Below are positions 26,892 to 36,539 of a stretch of 64,000 nt of DNA, piece after piece. A program made the position numbers and the translations under genes. The stretch comes from Mycolicibacterium rufum (GTDB lineage Bacteria > Actinomycetota > Actinomycetes > Mycobacteriales > Mycobacteriaceae): the NCBI RefSeq assembly GCF_022374875.2, contig NZ_CP092427.2, positions 2,852,001 through 2,916,000 on the forward strand, read 5' to 3'. Numbering within the stretch: position 1 is the stretch's first letter; the number at the start of each line of letters is the position of its first letter. The notes beneath the pieces were generated by a model. The model saw nothing but the letters and a program-made list of their open reading frames with translations, had not been told where the DNA came from and ran no database searches.

Positions 26892-27968
26892 GTGACCGCC
26901 TACCGACCGCTGCTGCAGGAACTGCTGTTCGCCTACGGCCCGTGCGGTCAGGAGGACGCGGTCCGCGACATCTGCCTACGCGAGCTCGAGCCCGTGGTCG
27001 ACGAGGCGTGGACCGACCCGGCGGGCAACGTGATCGGCGTGCTGCGCGGCGGCGCCGAAGGAAGCGGGGCGCCCGCCGTGCGGGTGATGGCGCACATGGA
27101 CGAGCTGTCGATGCTCGTCAAGCGCATCGACGACGACGGCACCCTGCACCTGACGCCGCTGGGCACGATGTACCCGGGCAACTTCGGGCTCGGGCCGGTG
27201 GCCGTGCTTGGGCAGCACAGCACGGTGTGTGGCGTGCTGGCGCTGGGCTCCGAGCACACCACCCAGGAGAGCCCCCGCATCTGGCAGACCAAGCCCGATC
27301 AGGGCGGCAAGGCGCTGGACTGGCCGGACGTCTATGTCTTCACCGGGCTGTCCACCACCGAACTCGGCCACGCCGGCGTCGCGCCGGGCACCCGGGTCTG
27401 CGTCGACCGCAGCAGGCGCACGCTCGTCGACGTCGGCAACGACTACCTCGGCTGCTACTTTCTCGACGACCGGGCCGCGCTCACCGCGTTGCTGTGCTGC
27501 GCCCGCGACCTGCGCGCCGGCGCGGCGCCGTCGGGGGACGTGTACTTCGTCTGCACCACCAACGAAGAGATCGGCGGGATCGGCGGCGGATATGCCAGCC
27601 GCACGCTGCCCGGCGATCTCACGCTCGCGCTCGAGGTCGGGCCCACCGAACCCGAGTACGGCACGCAGGTCGGGGGCGGCCCGATCGTCGCCTACAGCGA
27701 CGCGCTGTGCGTCTACGACAAGTCGGTGGCCGACCGGCTGATGGACATGGCCGACGAACTGGGCCTCGCCCCGCAGCCCGCGGTGCTCGGCGCCTTCGAG
27801 TCCGATGCCTCGCACGCCAAGGCCAGCGCGCTGGCGCCGCAGGCGGCGCTGCTGTGCCTGCCGACGCTGAGCACCCACGGTTACGAGGTGATCGCCGACG
27901 GCGCCATCCCGGCGATGGCCGATGTGCTGACCGGGTTCCTGCGCGACCCGTGGCGCCGGACGGACTAG
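26892..27968 (+). CDS. M42-family metallopeptidase
   Basis: A 358-residue dinuclear zinc aminopeptidase of the M42 (glutamyl aminopeptidase/endoglucanase-like) family. Metal and catalytic residues are visible in HMDELSM, the bridging aspartate of DDRAAL, the glutamate pair NEEIGG, EVGPTEPE and the late THGYE histidine. It trims N-terminal residues from peptides in the cytosol. It starts with GTG at 26892 and its stop overlaps the convergent TetR gene by 4 nt. Confidence 0.9.
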   Translation: MTAYRPLLQELLFAYGPCGQEDAVRDICLRELEPVVDEAWTDPAGNVIGVLRGGAEGSGAPAVRVMAHMDELSMLVKRIDDDGTLHLTPLGTMYPGNFGLGPVAVLGQHSTVCGVLALGSEHTTQESPRIWQTKPDQGGKALDWPDVYVFTGLSTTELGHAGVAPGTRVCVDRSRRTLVDVGNDYLGCYFLDDRAALTALLCCARDLRAGAAPSGDVYFVCTTNEEIGGIGGGYASRTLPGDLTLALEVGPTEPEYGTQVGGGPIVAYSDALCVYDKSVADRLMDMADELGLAPQPAVLGAFESDASHAKASALAPQAALLCLPTLSTHGYEVIADGAIPAMADVLTGFLRDPWRRTD

Positions 27969-28630
27969 CCGCGGGCGTCGGCCGGATTCGCGCCCAGCGG
28001 GGAGTCGTGCCGCACCGTCTCGTCGCGGATTAGGCCACGCAGCAGCGCGGTGCTGAACTCGACCGCGATCTCGCCGGCCGTGCGCCGGCCGTGCGGCCGC
28101 AACCAGCGGTAGGAGCCCAGCGTCATCCCGATGTAGCCGAGCGCCAGCACATGGGAGTCGCACTCGTAGAACTCGCCGCTGGCGATGCCGCGGTCGATCA
28201 CGTCGCGGACGTGCTCGTAGACCTGGGTCTCCTTCTCCCGGATGTAGGCCACCTGCTCCTCGGTGAACCACTCGGTGATGTAGGGCCCCTCCTGGAAGTA
28301 GACCGCCGCGCGTTCGATGTCGCTGGCGATGCCGACCAGCAGACGGCGGGTGAAGTGGTAGATCGTCTCGCGGGCCGACGCCGACGGGTCGTCGTGCAGC
28401 GCGTCGACGGTGAAATCGGCGGCGCCCTTGTAGATGTCGTAGAGGATCAGCGACTTGCTCGCGTAGTAGTGGTAGACCGTCGCCTTGTTGAGACCGACCG
28501 CGTCGGCGACGTCGTCCATCCGGGTGCCGTGGTAGCCGCGCGCGGCGAAGAGCTTGGTGGCGACGGCCAGCAGCTCCTCGCGGCGCGACATCCCGTTGCT
28601 CGGCCCGGTCGGCACAGCGGTCTCAGACAT
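27965..28630 (-). CDS. TetR-family regulator, Rv0158-like
   Basis: A 221-residue TetR regulator with helix-turn-helix RMDDVADAVGLNKATVYHYYASK at about residues 38-60 and a C-terminal domain containing YFQEGPYITEWFTEEQ. Position relative to pntAB and mce1 matches M. tuberculosis Rv0158. The promoter region contains ACTAAC-tggttg-GTTcAGT (28669-28687), an imperfect inverted repeat that may be its own operator. Its targets are not evident from this window. Confidence 0.87.
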   Translation of the reverse strand: MSETAVPTGPSNGMSRREELLAVATKLFAARGYHGTRMDDVADAVGLNKATVYHYYASKSLILYDIYKGAADFTVDALHDDPSASARETIYHFTRRLLVGIASDIERAAVYFQEGPYITEWFTEEQVAYIREKETQVYEHVRDVIDRGIASGEFYECDSHVLALGYIGMTLGSYRWLRPHGRRTAGEIAVEFSTALLRGLIRDETVRHDSPLGANPADARG

Positions 28631-28774
28631 GGTGACTCACTCTAGAACGGACCTGCGGGTGCGCGATCCACTAACTGGTTGGTTCAGTCTAGGTCGTTGC
28701 CCTGTGACCGCAGCGCGAGCCGGTCTAGACTTCCCTGCAGAGCCAGCGTGCACGGCCGACGGAGAGGTATCGCG

Positions 28775-28885
28775 GTGGACCCCAATCCCGATTACGACGC
28801 AAGCGACGAAGTCGAGTACGGCATCAACTGGTTCGCGTGGATCCTGCGCGGGGTGTACCCGCCACCCTCCTACCCGCCGGTCTGA
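28775..28885 (+). CDS. Small 36-residue protein
   Basis: GTG at 28775 is preceded by GGAGAGG at a good distance and opens a 36-codon frame. The product starts acidic (DPNPDYDASDEVEYG) and ends in an aromatic and proline-rich tail (NWFAWILRGVYPPPSYPPV). No family is recognised. The hydrophobic core WFAWILRGV is too short to span a membrane but could associate with one. It overlaps the convergent zinc-ribbon gene by 16 nt. The ribosome site and the non-random composition support it as real. Confidence 0.55.
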   Translation: MDPNPDYDASDEVEYGINWFAWILRGVYPPPSYPPV

Positions 28886-29286
28886 TCGGCCGTCACCCCA
28901 CGCCCGAACCACCGTTTGGGCGCAGCAGTGCGCGCGCGTCGCACCATGTCGTCGAGTTCGACGCGGCCCCGCCGCACCACCACTGAGCTTCGCTGCACCG
29001 CCACCGAGCCGCGCTGCGCCACCACGGACACATGGCCGCGGATCTCCGCACGCCAATCGCGGGGCGGCACCGGCTCGTGGTCGGGCGGCCACAGGATCGG
29101 CGGCTCGACGAGCGCGACCGCGGTGCCCGGCTCCACCGGCCGCAGGTCCTCCTCGTAGCGTTCCCCGCACTTGCGGCAGCGGACCTCGTAGCGCATCCCG
29201 TCGGGTTCGCCCTCGATGAAGACGTAGTCCGCCATCGACACGCACCGCGGGCACCGGGCCAGTCCGCGCTCCACCACCATGCTCAC
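28870..29286 (-). CDS. Zinc-ribbon-like hypothetical protein
   Basis: A 138-residue protein with two Cys-x2-Cys pairs (CPRC near residue 12 and CRKC near residue 37) that can form a zinc ribbon in the N-terminal third. The rest is charged and probably partly disordered, with a run of valine/arginine-rich segments. The function is unknown. The neighbouring genes do not point to a pathway. Confidence 0.7.
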   Translation of the reverse strand: MSMVVERGLARCPRCVSMADYVFIEGEPDGMRYEVRCRKCGERYEEDLRPVEPGTAVALVEPPILWPPDHEPVPPRDWRAEIRGHVSVVAQRGSVAVQRSSVVVRRGRVELDDMVRRARTAAPKRWFGRGVTADQTGG

Positions 29287-29378
29287 GTCGCTATGGTGCG
29301 GCGCGCAGCCCCGTCAACGCACCGGCCCGGTCGATGTCGATGCGGGATCGGTGCCGTTTCGAGATATGAACGCCGGCG

Positions 29379-30158
29379 TCAAGCGGCGGCGGCCTTCACC
29401 GCCCGGCCGACCTCGGCCCGCAACTGTCCGTACTCGGGTGAGCGGCGCAGTTCGTCGGGGTCGACGCCGGTGCGCGGCAGATCCACCGAGATGTCGAGCG
29501 CGACCTGCCCGGGGCGGCGGGTCAGCACGACGATGCGCGAGCCGAGGAACGCGGCCTCGTCGGCACTGTGCGTGACGAACACCGTGGTGCGCCCCGATTC
29601 CGCGCTGACCTGGCGGACGTCCTCCTGCAGACGCTCCCGGGTCAGCGCGTCGAGCGCGGCGAACGGCTCGTCGAGCAGGAACAGCGGGGTCTCGGCGGCC
29701 AGCGCCCGCGCGATCGCGACGCGCTGCTGCTGGCCACCGCTGATCTCCCAGATGCGCCGGTGCGCCGTGCCCGTCAACCCGACCCGGTCCAGCAGCTCGT
29801 CGCGGCGTTGGGCCCGTCGCTCCCGCGGCACCTTCGCGTACTTCAGCGCCAGCTCGACGTTCCCGCCGACGGTCCGCCACGGGAACAGCCGCGGCTGCTG
29901 GAACACCACCCCCGCCGTCACGCCGGGAGTCGGTGCGGCGCCGGCGATTTCCACCGATCCCTGACTGGGGGCCTCGAAGCCGGCGAGCAGCCGCAGCAGC
30001 GTGCTCTTGCCGCACCCCGACGCGCCGACGAGCACCAGGAAGGATCCCGGCTCGACGGTCAGGTCGACGGGCCCCAGCGCGGTGACCTCGTCGCGCCCGG
30101 TGCCGTAGCGGTGCGAGACCGAGGCGATCCGGATGGCGGCGTCACTGCGCGAGGACAC
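29379..30158 (-). CDS. ABC transporter ATPase, sulfonate/taurine/nitrate type
   Basis: A 259-residue ATPase of the SsuB/TauB/NrtD branch. Walker A GASGCGKST, Q-loop FQQPRLFPW, signature ISGGQQQRVAIARAL, Walker B LFLLDEP and the H-loop THSADEA are intact. GTG at 30158 overlaps the end of the binding-protein gene by 17 nt and removes an arginine-rich extension present in the longer frame. Together with the next two genes it forms a complete importer. Confidence 0.92.
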   Translation of the reverse strand: MSSRSDAAIRIASVSHRYGTGRDEVTALGPVDLTVEPGSFLVLVGASGCGKSTLLRLLAGFEAPSQGSVEIAGAAPTPGVTAGVVFQQPRLFPWRTVGGNVELALKYAKVPRERRAQRRDELLDRVGLTGTAHRRIWEISGGQQQRVAIARALAAETPLFLLDEPFAALDALTRERLQEDVRQVSAESGRTTVFVTHSADEAAFLGSRIVVLTRRPGQVALDISVDLPRTGVDPDELRRSPEYGQLRAEVGRAVKAAAA

Positions 30159-31170
30159 CCGGCAGGCCCTTGGTGTAGATCGCGTCCTGGAACGTCTGCA
30201 GCGGCGCCGCGGCCGGAATCTGCTTCTGCTCGGCGAGGAACTGCGACGCGCTCTGCAGGTTGACCGCGATGTTGCCCGGTTTGCCCTCGGAGCCAAGCCA
30301 TTCCGGCGACGCCACCTGCTCGGGGGTCAGGTAGACGCCCTGCCTGAGCTGGCCGGCCACCTCGTCGGGGGTCAGCCCGATCTCGGCGGCGATCGCGGTG
30401 GCGGCGGCCTTCGGATCGCTCTGGATGAGCTGCAGCGCGCGGGCCTCCTGCTGGCGCCAGATGTCGACCACGTCGGGGTGCTGGGCGGCGAAGTCGTCGG
30501 CGACCGCACCGAGGTCGAGCGTGGGCTTGCCGTCCTTGGCCAGCTGCCGGCTGGTGATCAGGTCCTTGCCGCCGGTGCGCAGCTGGTCCAGCGTCGGCAG
30601 CCACGTGTAGGCGGCATCGATGTCACCGCGCTCCCACGCCGCGAGGATCGCCTGCGGCTGCAGGTCGACCAATTGAACATCGTTGGGCGACAACCCGTTC
30701 TGGTTCAGCGCGGCGAGCAGGCTGTAGTGCGCGGTCGACGCGAACGGGGTGCCGATGCGCTTGCCCCGCAGCTGCGCGATGGTGTCGATGCCGCTGCCGT
30801 TGCGCGCCACCAGTGCCTCGTTGTCGCCCGCGACGTCGAGCACGAAGGCCACCTTGTAGGGGATGTTCAACGGCGCCGACAGTCCCCGCGCCACCGGGCT
30901 GGACCCGAGCGCGCCGAAGTCGAGTTCCTTGGCGATGAACGCGGTGTTGACGTCGGCGCCGGAGTCGAACTTCGTCCACTTGATGTTCCAGTCCGGCAGC
31001 GCCTCTTCGAGCCACTTGTTGTTCTTGACGATCAGGTCCCCGCTGGGGAAGCTCTGGTACCCGATGCGGATCGTCGGCTTGTCGGGCTGCTGACCACTGT
31101 TGTCGACCGAGCACCCGGCCAGCGCCAGCACGGCCGCCAGCAGCGCGACGATGAGGTTCTTGCGCTTCAT
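30142..31170 (-). CDS. ABC transporter substrate-binding lipoprotein, TauA/SsuA type
   Basis: A 342-residue lipoprotein. The signal peptide ends in the lipobox LAGC (Cys20), followed by the periplasmic-binding fold of aliphatic sulfonate/taurine/nitrate binding proteins (IRIGYQSFPSGDLIVKNNKWLEEAL, DFGALGSSPVARG). ATG at 31170 overlaps the permease stop and has AGAGGAAAG upstream. The substrate is probably a sulfonate or taurine, by family resemblance only. Confidence 0.92.
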   Translation of the reverse strand: MKRKNLIVALLAAVLALAGCSVDNSGQQPDKPTIRIGYQSFPSGDLIVKNNKWLEEALPDWNIKWTKFDSGADVNTAFIAKELDFGALGSSPVARGLSAPLNIPYKVAFVLDVAGDNEALVARNGSGIDTIAQLRGKRIGTPFASTAHYSLLAALNQNGLSPNDVQLVDLQPQAILAAWERGDIDAAYTWLPTLDQLRTGGKDLITSRQLAKDGKPTLDLGAVADDFAAQHPDVVDIWRQQEARALQLIQSDPKAAATAIAAEIGLTPDEVAGQLRQGVYLTPEQVASPEWLGSEGKPGNIAVNLQSASQFLAEQKQIPAAAPLQTFQDAIYTKGLPGVLAQ

Positions 31171-32036
31171 ATCTTTCCTCTCCAGGGGACGGCCCGGCGT
31201 TCGACCGACCGCAACAGGCCGTCGATCACCAGACCCGAGACGCCGATGGCGAAGATGCCGACCAGCACGACGGGGGTGTTGTTGTAGTTGCTCGCGTCCT
31301 TGACCAGACCGCCGATGCCGGGGATGCCGTTGAACAGTTCGGCGGCCACCACCGACGAATAGGCCATGCCGACGGCCAGCCGGATCCCGGTGAACGTCTC
31401 CGGCAGCGCCGACGGCACGACGACATCGCGGATGACCTGACGCCGCGTCGCCCCGAGGGCGCGCGCCGCCTCCTGCAGGCCGACGGGCGCGGCGACCACC
31501 GCGGCGGTGGTCGCGACCGCGGCGGGCGGCAGCGCGGCCAGCGCCAGCAGTGTGACCTTGGGGGCCTCGTCGATACCCAGCCAGATCACCAGCAGGAAGA
31601 AGTAGGCCAGCGGCGGCAGCGCCCGCAGGAACGTCAGCCACGGCTCCAGCACGCTGCGCAGCCAGCCGACCGAACCCATCAGCAGCCCGAGTGTCACCCC
31701 GACGGCCACGCCGATCACGACCCCGGCCAGCACCCGGCGCAGCGTCATGTACAGGTGCTCCCACAGCAGGTAGCCGGCGTAGCCGCGGACCCCGTCATGG
31801 GTGGTGGAGACGTCGAGGAAGGCCCGCCACACCGTGGCCGGGTACGGGACGAACGTCTGATTCCAGATCCCGCTGGCCGCGGCCGCCTGCCACACGGCGC
31901 CGAACACGAGGACCGACAGCAGCGGCAGGGCGGCGCCGGTCAGCCGGCGCCGCCACCGCCCGCCGGCCGAGCGTGCATCAGGGCCGGGCGCCGCGGTGGC
32001 GGCGTCCTCGGGCGCGATGTCGACGAAAACGGACAC
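31167..32036 (-). CDS. ABC transporter permease, TauC/SsuC type
   Basis: A 289-residue permease with about six helices and the coupling loop EAARALGATRRQVIRDVVVPSALPETFTGIRLA, which docks on the ATPase. It is the first gene of the operon permease-binding protein-ATPase. A perfect 14-bp palindrome lies 10 bp upstream of its ATG. Confidence 0.93.
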   Translation of the reverse strand: MSVFVDIAPEDAATAAPGPDARSAGGRWRRRLTGAALPLLSVLVFGAVWQAAAASGIWNQTFVPYPATVWRAFLDVSTTHDGVRGYAGYLLWEHLYMTLRRVLAGVVIGVAVGVTLGLLMGSVGWLRSVLEPWLTFLRALPPLAYFFLLVIWLGIDEAPKVTLLALAALPPAAVATTAAVVAAPVGLQEAARALGATRRQVIRDVVVPSALPETFTGIRLAVGMAYSSVVAAELFNGIPGIGGLVKDASNYNNTPVVLVGIFAIGVSGLVIDGLLRSVERRAVPWRGKI

Positions 32037-32046
32037 CGGCGAACAT

Positions 32047-32060
32047 TGACGGATCCGTCA
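32047..32060. promoter_or_regulatory. 14-bp palindrome upstream of ABC operon
   Basis: TGACGGATCCGTCA is a perfect palindrome located 10 bp before the permease start codon. This position would block transcription or translation initiation if bound by a repressor, and the length fits a dimeric regulator. The 236-bp gap to pntA also holds CTCCCCC-atcc-GGGGGAG (32110-32127), a second strong hairpin of unknown role, and otherwise nothing recognisable. Confidence 0.5.
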
Positions 32061-32272
32061 TGTCTGGAGAAGTACTGCGCTCACCCTGAGTTGAACTGCG
32101 TCGGGCGGCCTCCCCCATCCGGGGGAGATCGCAGATCGGATTGTGAGTCGCACGCGTGGCGTCTCTACACTGCTTCCTCAAACGTCCAACGACGAGCAGC
32201 GTCGAAGTGCCCGGCACGCCGCCGGGGCCCTTCCGCGGATTCGTGCGCGAAGCCTAGATCGGATCGACATCG

Positions 32273-33799
32273 ATGATCATCGGGATACCGAGTGAGTCCC
32301 TGCCCGGAGAGACCCGCGTCGCGGCGACGCCGCAGACGGTCACCCAGCTGATCAAGCTGGGCTACCAGGTCGTCGTCGAGTCCGGGGCGGGCGCGGCGGC
32401 CAGCTTCGCCGACCCCGCGTACACCGAGGCCGGCGCGGAGATCGGGGACCCCTGGACCGGCGACGTGGTGCTCAAGGTCAACGCGCCGAACGACTATGAG
32501 ATCGCCCTGCTGCGCGACGGCGCAACCCTGATCAGCCTGATCTCCCCGGCGCTCAAGCCCGAACTGCTCGAGAAGCTGTCCGGCCGGAAGGTCTCCGTGC
32601 TCGCGATGGACGCGGTACCCCGGATCTCGCGGGCGCAGTCGCTCGACGTGCTGTCGTCGATGGCCAACATCGCGGGATACCGCGCCGTGGTCGAGGCCGC
32701 GCACTCCTTCGGCCGGTTCTTCACCGGCCAGGTGACCGCCGCGGGCAAGGTGCCACCGGCCAAGGTGCTGGTCGTCGGCGCCGGCGTGGCCGGTCTGGCC
32801 GCGATCGGCGCGGCGGGCAGCCTGGGCGCCATCGTGCGGGCCACCGATCCCCGCCCCGAGGTGGCCGACCAGGTGAAGTCCCTCGGCGGTGAGTACCTGG
32901 CGGTCGACCCGGCCGCCGCCGAGGTGTCGGCCACGGGCTACGCCCAGGAGATGGGCGAGGACTACAAGGCCCGCGAGGCCCAGCTCTACGCCGAGCAGGC
33001 CAAGGACGTCGACATCATCATCACCACCGCGCTGATCCCCGGGAAGCCGGCGCCGCGCATCATCACCGCCGACATGGTGGCCTCGATGAAGCCGGGCAGC
33101 GTCATCGTCGACATGGCCGCCGCCAACGGCGGCAACGTGGAGGGCACCGTCAAGGACCGGGCCGTCGTCACCGACAACGGCGTCACGATCATCGGCTACA
33201 CCGACCTGGCCGGCCGGCTCCCGTCGACCGCCTCGCAGCTCTACGGCACCAACCTGGTGAACCTGCTCAAGCTGGTGACCCCGGAGAAGGACGGTCAGCT
33301 CACCCTGGACTGGGACGACGTCGTCCAGCGGTCGGTGACCGTGGTCCGCGACGGCGAGATCACCTGGCCGCCACCGCCCGTGCAGGTCTCCGCCGCACCC
33401 GCGGCGGCGGCCGCCGCGGCACCGGTCGCGCAGAAGCCCGTCAAGCAACCGATGTCGACGGGGCGACGGCTCGGCACGGCGTTCGCCGCCGCCGCCGTGC
33501 TGTTCGCGCTCATCGCGCTGTCCCCCGCCGCGCTGCAGGTGCACCTGACGGTGTTCGCGCTGGCGATCGTGATCGGCTACTACGTGATCGGCAACGTGCA
33601 CCACGCGCTGCACACCCCGCTGATGTCGGTGACGAACGCGATCTCGGGGATCATCGTCGTCGGCGCCCTGCTGCAGATCGGGCACGGCAATCCTGTCATC
33701 ACCGCGGTGGCCGGCCTGGCGATCCTGCTGGCCAGCATCAACGTCTTCGGCGGCTTCGCGGTGACCCGCCGCATGCTGGCCATGTTCTCGAGGAGCTAG
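32273..33799 (+). CDS. pntA: NAD(P) transhydrogenase alpha subunit
   Basis: A 508-residue subunit of the proton-translocating transhydrogenase that couples hydride transfer between NADH and NADP+ to proton movement. The NAD(H)-binding domain I fills about residues 1-370 ([22 protein letters not shown], then DPRPE). An Ala/Pro-rich linker at about 370-400 is followed by four membrane helices. M. tuberculosis splits this gene into pntAa and pntAb; here it is a single chain as in E. coli. pntB follows after 4 bp. Confidence 0.96.
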   Translation: MIIGIPSESLPGETRVAATPQTVTQLIKLGYQVVVESGAGAAASFADPAYTEAGAEIGDPWTGDVVLKVNAPNDYEIALLRDGATLISLISPALKPELLEKLSGRKVSVLAMDAVPRISRAQSLDVLSSMANIAGYRAVVEAAHSFGRFFTGQVTAAGKVPPAKVLVVGAGVAGLAAIGAAGSLGAIVRATDPRPEVADQVKSLGGEYLAVDPAAAEVSATGYAQEMGEDYKAREAQLYAEQAKDVDIIITTALIPGKPAPRIITADMVASMKPGSVIVDMAAANGGNVEGTVKDRAVVTDNGVTIIGYTDLAGRLPSTASQLYGTNLVNLLKLVTPEKDGQLTLDWDDVVQRSVTVVRDGEITWPPPPVQVSAAPAAAAAAAPVAQKPVKQPMSTGRRLGTAFAAAAVLFALIALSPAALQVHLTVFALAIVIGYYVIGNVHHALHTPLMSVTNAISGIIVVGALLQIGHGNPVITAVAGLAILLASINVFGGFAVTRRMLAMFSRS

Positions 33800-33803
33800 A
33801 AGC

Positions 33804-35243
33804 ATGTTCACGCTGGAGACCGCCGCCACCGCGGCCTACGTCGTCGCCGCCCTGCTGTTCATCCTGGCGCTGGCCGGGCTGTCGAAACACGAGACGTCGC
33901 GCGCCGGCAATTCGTTCGGCATCGCCGGCATGGCCGTCGCCCTGGTCGCGACGATCGCGCTCGCGCTGGCCCGTCACATCGAGCCGCTGGGCCTGGTGCT
34001 GCTCGTCGTCGCGATGGCGATCGGCGCCGCGATCGGACTGTGGCGCGCCAAGGTCGTCGAGATGACGGGCATGCCGGAGCTCATCGCCCTGCTGCACAGC
34101 TTCGTCGGCCTGGCCGCGGTGCTCGTCGGCTGGAACGGCTACCTGCACGTCGAGCGCGACGCCGGTGGCGCGGAGGCGCTGCAGCTGGGCCGCGAGGGCA
34201 TGCTCGGCATCCACTCCGCCGAGGTCGTCATCGGCGTGTTCATCGGCGCGGTGACGTTCACCGGCTCGATCGTCGCGAACCTGAAGCTCTCGGCGCGCAT
34301 CAAGTCCGCGCCGATGATGCTGCCCGGCAAGAACGTCTTGAACGTCGGCGCGCTGGTGGTGTTCTTCGCCCTGACCGTGTGGTTCGTCATCGACCCGCAG
34401 CTGTGGCTGCTCATCGTCGTCACGGTCCTCGCGCTGCTGCTGGGCTGGCACCTGGTGGCTTCGATCGGCGGCGGCGACATGCCCGTCGTGGTGTCGATGC
34501 TCAACAGCTACTCCGGCTGGGCCGCGGCCGCGTCGGGCTTCCTGCTGGGCAACGACCTGCTGATCATCACCGGCGCGCTGGTGGGCTCCTCGGGTGCGTA
34601 CCTGTCCTACATCATGTGCAAGGCGATGAACCGCTCGTTCATCTCGGTCATAGCGGGCGGGTTCGGGATCGAGGCCGGCCCGGCCGACGACAAGGACTAC
34701 GGCGAGCACCGGGAGATCACTGCCGACGGCGCCGCGGAACTGCTGGCAGGCGCCACATCGGTGATCATCACGCCGGGCTACGGCATGGCGGTGGCGCAGG
34801 CGCAGTACGGCGTGGCCGAATTGACCCGCAAGCTGCGCGACCGCGGCGTCGAGGTCCGCTTCGGCATCCATCCGGTCGCCGGCCGGCTGCCCGGGCACAT
34901 GAACGTGCTGCTGGCCGAGGCCAAGGTGCCCTACGACATCGTGCTGGAGATGGACGAGATCAACGACGACTTCGACGGCACATCGGTGGTCCTGGTGATC
35001 GGCGCCAACGACACCGTCAACCCGGCCGCGTCGGAGGATCCGTCCAGCCCGATCGCCGGCATGCCGGTGCTGACGGTGTGGAACGCCGACAACGTCATCG
35101 TGTTCAAGCGGTCGATGGCCTCGGGCTACGCCGGGGTGCAGAACCCGCTGTTCTTCCGCGAGAACACGCAGATGCTGTTCGGCGACGCCAAGGACCGGGT
35201 GGACGCGATCAACGCGGCGCTGTCGGAGACCGCGCGCGTCTGA
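33804..35243 (+). CDS. pntB: NAD(P) transhydrogenase beta subunit
   Basis: A 479-residue subunit with eight to nine membrane helices (about residues 5-265) and a C-terminal NADP(H)-binding domain III. Domain III shows [37 protein letters not shown] and [10 protein letters not shown]. With PntA it makes the membrane transhydrogenase that supplies NADPH. Length and motifs are complete. The gene is followed by a hairpin that probably ends the transcript. Confidence 0.96.
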   Translation: MFTLETAATAAYVVAALLFILALAGLSKHETSRAGNSFGIAGMAVALVATIALALARHIEPLGLVLLVVAMAIGAAIGLWRAKVVEMTGMPELIALLHSFVGLAAVLVGWNGYLHVERDAGGAEALQLGREGMLGIHSAEVVIGVFIGAVTFTGSIVANLKLSARIKSAPMMLPGKNVLNVGALVVFFALTVWFVIDPQLWLLIVVTVLALLLGWHLVASIGGGDMPVVVSMLNSYSGWAAAASGFLLGNDLLIITGALVGSSGAYLSYIMCKAMNRSFISVIAGGFGIEAGPADDKDYGEHREITADGAAELLAGATSVIITPGYGMAVAQAQYGVAELTRKLRDRGVEVRFGIHPVAGRLPGHMNVLLAEAKVPYDIVLEMDEINDDFDGTSVVLVIGANDTVNPAASEDPSSPIAGMPVLTVWNADNVIVFKRSMASGYAGVQNPLFFRENTQMLFGDAKDRVDAINAALSETARV

Positions 35244-35282
35244 CGACGGGCAGCGTCGGACAACGATCAGACGAGATCCACG

Positions 35283-35317
35283 TTCTGCAGCGCCTCACTC
35301 GCACGTTGTCTGCAGAA
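35283..35317. terminator. Inverted repeat between convergent pntB and sensor kinase genes
   Basis: TTCTGCAG (35283-35290) and CTGCAGAA (35310-35317) form an 8-bp perfect stem with a 19-nt loop in the 103-bp gap between two convergent stops. There is no clear T-run, so if it is a terminator it works without one, as is common in mycobacteria, and may serve both strands. Confidence 0.5.
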
Positions 35318-35346
35318 AGCGGATTTCGTCGCCGGACCCGGCACCC

Positions 35347-36528
35347 TCACCGCTCCCGCGGTGACGTCGCGACGACGCGGGTGCCGCGGTCCGTCTGCGC
35401 GTCGATGCGCATGGATCCGCCCATCGCGTCGAACCGGGCCAGCAGTGACCCCAGCCCGATGTGGCCCGCGGCCAGCGAGGTCCCGACGATGTCCGGATCG
35501 AAACCGCGACCGTCGTCGGCGACGGCGAGGATCACCCGGTCGCCACGGCGCACCAGGTCCACGCACACCGTCGTGGCGCCGGCGTGCTTGCCGACGTTGG
35601 TGAGCAGTTCGCGGGCCGCCCGGTACAGCAGCGACTGCGACGCCGGCTTGTCCACCTCCTCCAGCTCGGCGATCACCTCGACGTCGTAGCGAGTCTGGAA
35701 CTGGCGCAACAACTCTCGGATGCCGGCGGTCAGGCCGAGCTGCGCCAGCACCTGCGGGTGCAATTCGGTGACGGTGGACCGCAGCCCGCTCGCCGTCTCC
35801 TGCAGCGCCGTGTAGACGAGGTCGAGCGCCGGGTCGGGGTGCCGCTCGCGGGCCTCCTCGAGCTCCATCCGCGCCGCCAGCAGCGTCTGCAGCGGACCGT
35901 CGTGCAGATGCTCGGCGACCTCCCGGTTGTGCCGCTCGTCGGACTGCATCGCCTCCGAGACCAGCTGGCGACGCACCTCCTGCAGGGCCCGCAGCCGAGC
36001 GGCGCGGCGCGCGAGCACGAAGCTCAGCGCGGTCGTCGCGACCGCCATCCACACCATGAAGCCGAAGTGGGTGTACACCATGTTCGGCAGCCCGACCTTG
36101 TCGTCGCGCTTGGAGTAGAAGATCCACACGGTGAGATAGCCGCCTGCGGTCACGGCGCCGATGATCGCTGTCAGCGCGGGCCGGTCCTGGAACGCGACCG
36201 AGATCGGCAGCAGGAAGAACACCGGCAGCAACGCCGCGGTCGCCCCGCCCGAGACCACGCACAGCGCGATGATCACGGCCAGGTCGACGATCGTCGACGC
36301 CCAGTCCGCCCACCGCGGCATCGGTCCGCGCAGCACCGCGAGCAGCCATACCACCGCGGCCACGGCATAGCACCCGAGGATGGCGGCGTACAGCTGGGGC
36401 AGCCAGTGATCGACCTCCCAGATCCAGACCAGCACCCCGATCAGCGCGATCAGGGGTAACCGCAGCACCGCCGAGACGCGCACGGGTTCGGCGGCCAGGA
36501 AGTCCCGCCAGGTTCGCAGCAGGTCCAT
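35347..36528 (-). CDS. Sensor histidine kinase, NarL-group
   Basis: A 393-residue membrane kinase with about five helices in residues 20-175, a short coiled linker and a HisKA_3-type dimerisation domain (HLHDGPLQTLLAARMELEEA, phospho-acceptor His209). The HATPase domain has the N-box LLTNVGKHA and the G-box ADDGRGF. It has no large extracytoplasmic sensor domain, so it probably senses within the membrane. The cognate regulator is encoded 11 bp upstream on the same strand. The signal is unknown. Confidence 0.92.
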   Translation of the reverse strand: MDLLRTWRDFLAAEPVRVSAVLRLPLIALIGVLVWIWEVDHWLPQLYAAILGCYAVAAVVWLLAVLRGPMPRWADWASTIVDLAVIIALCVVSGGATAALLPVFFLLPISVAFQDRPALTAIIGAVTAGGYLTVWIFYSKRDDKVGLPNMVYTHFGFMVWMAVATTALSFVLARRAARLRALQEVRRQLVSEAMQSDERHNREVAEHLHDGPLQTLLAARMELEEARERHPDPALDLVYTALQETASGLRSTVTELHPQVLAQLGLTAGIRELLRQFQTRYDVEVIAELEEVDKPASQSLLYRAARELLTNVGKHAGATTVCVDLVRRGDRVILAVADDGRGFDPDIVGTSLAAGHIGLGSLLARFDAMGGSMRIDAQTDRGTRVVATSPRER

Positions 36529-36539
36529 GTCGGTCCGGG

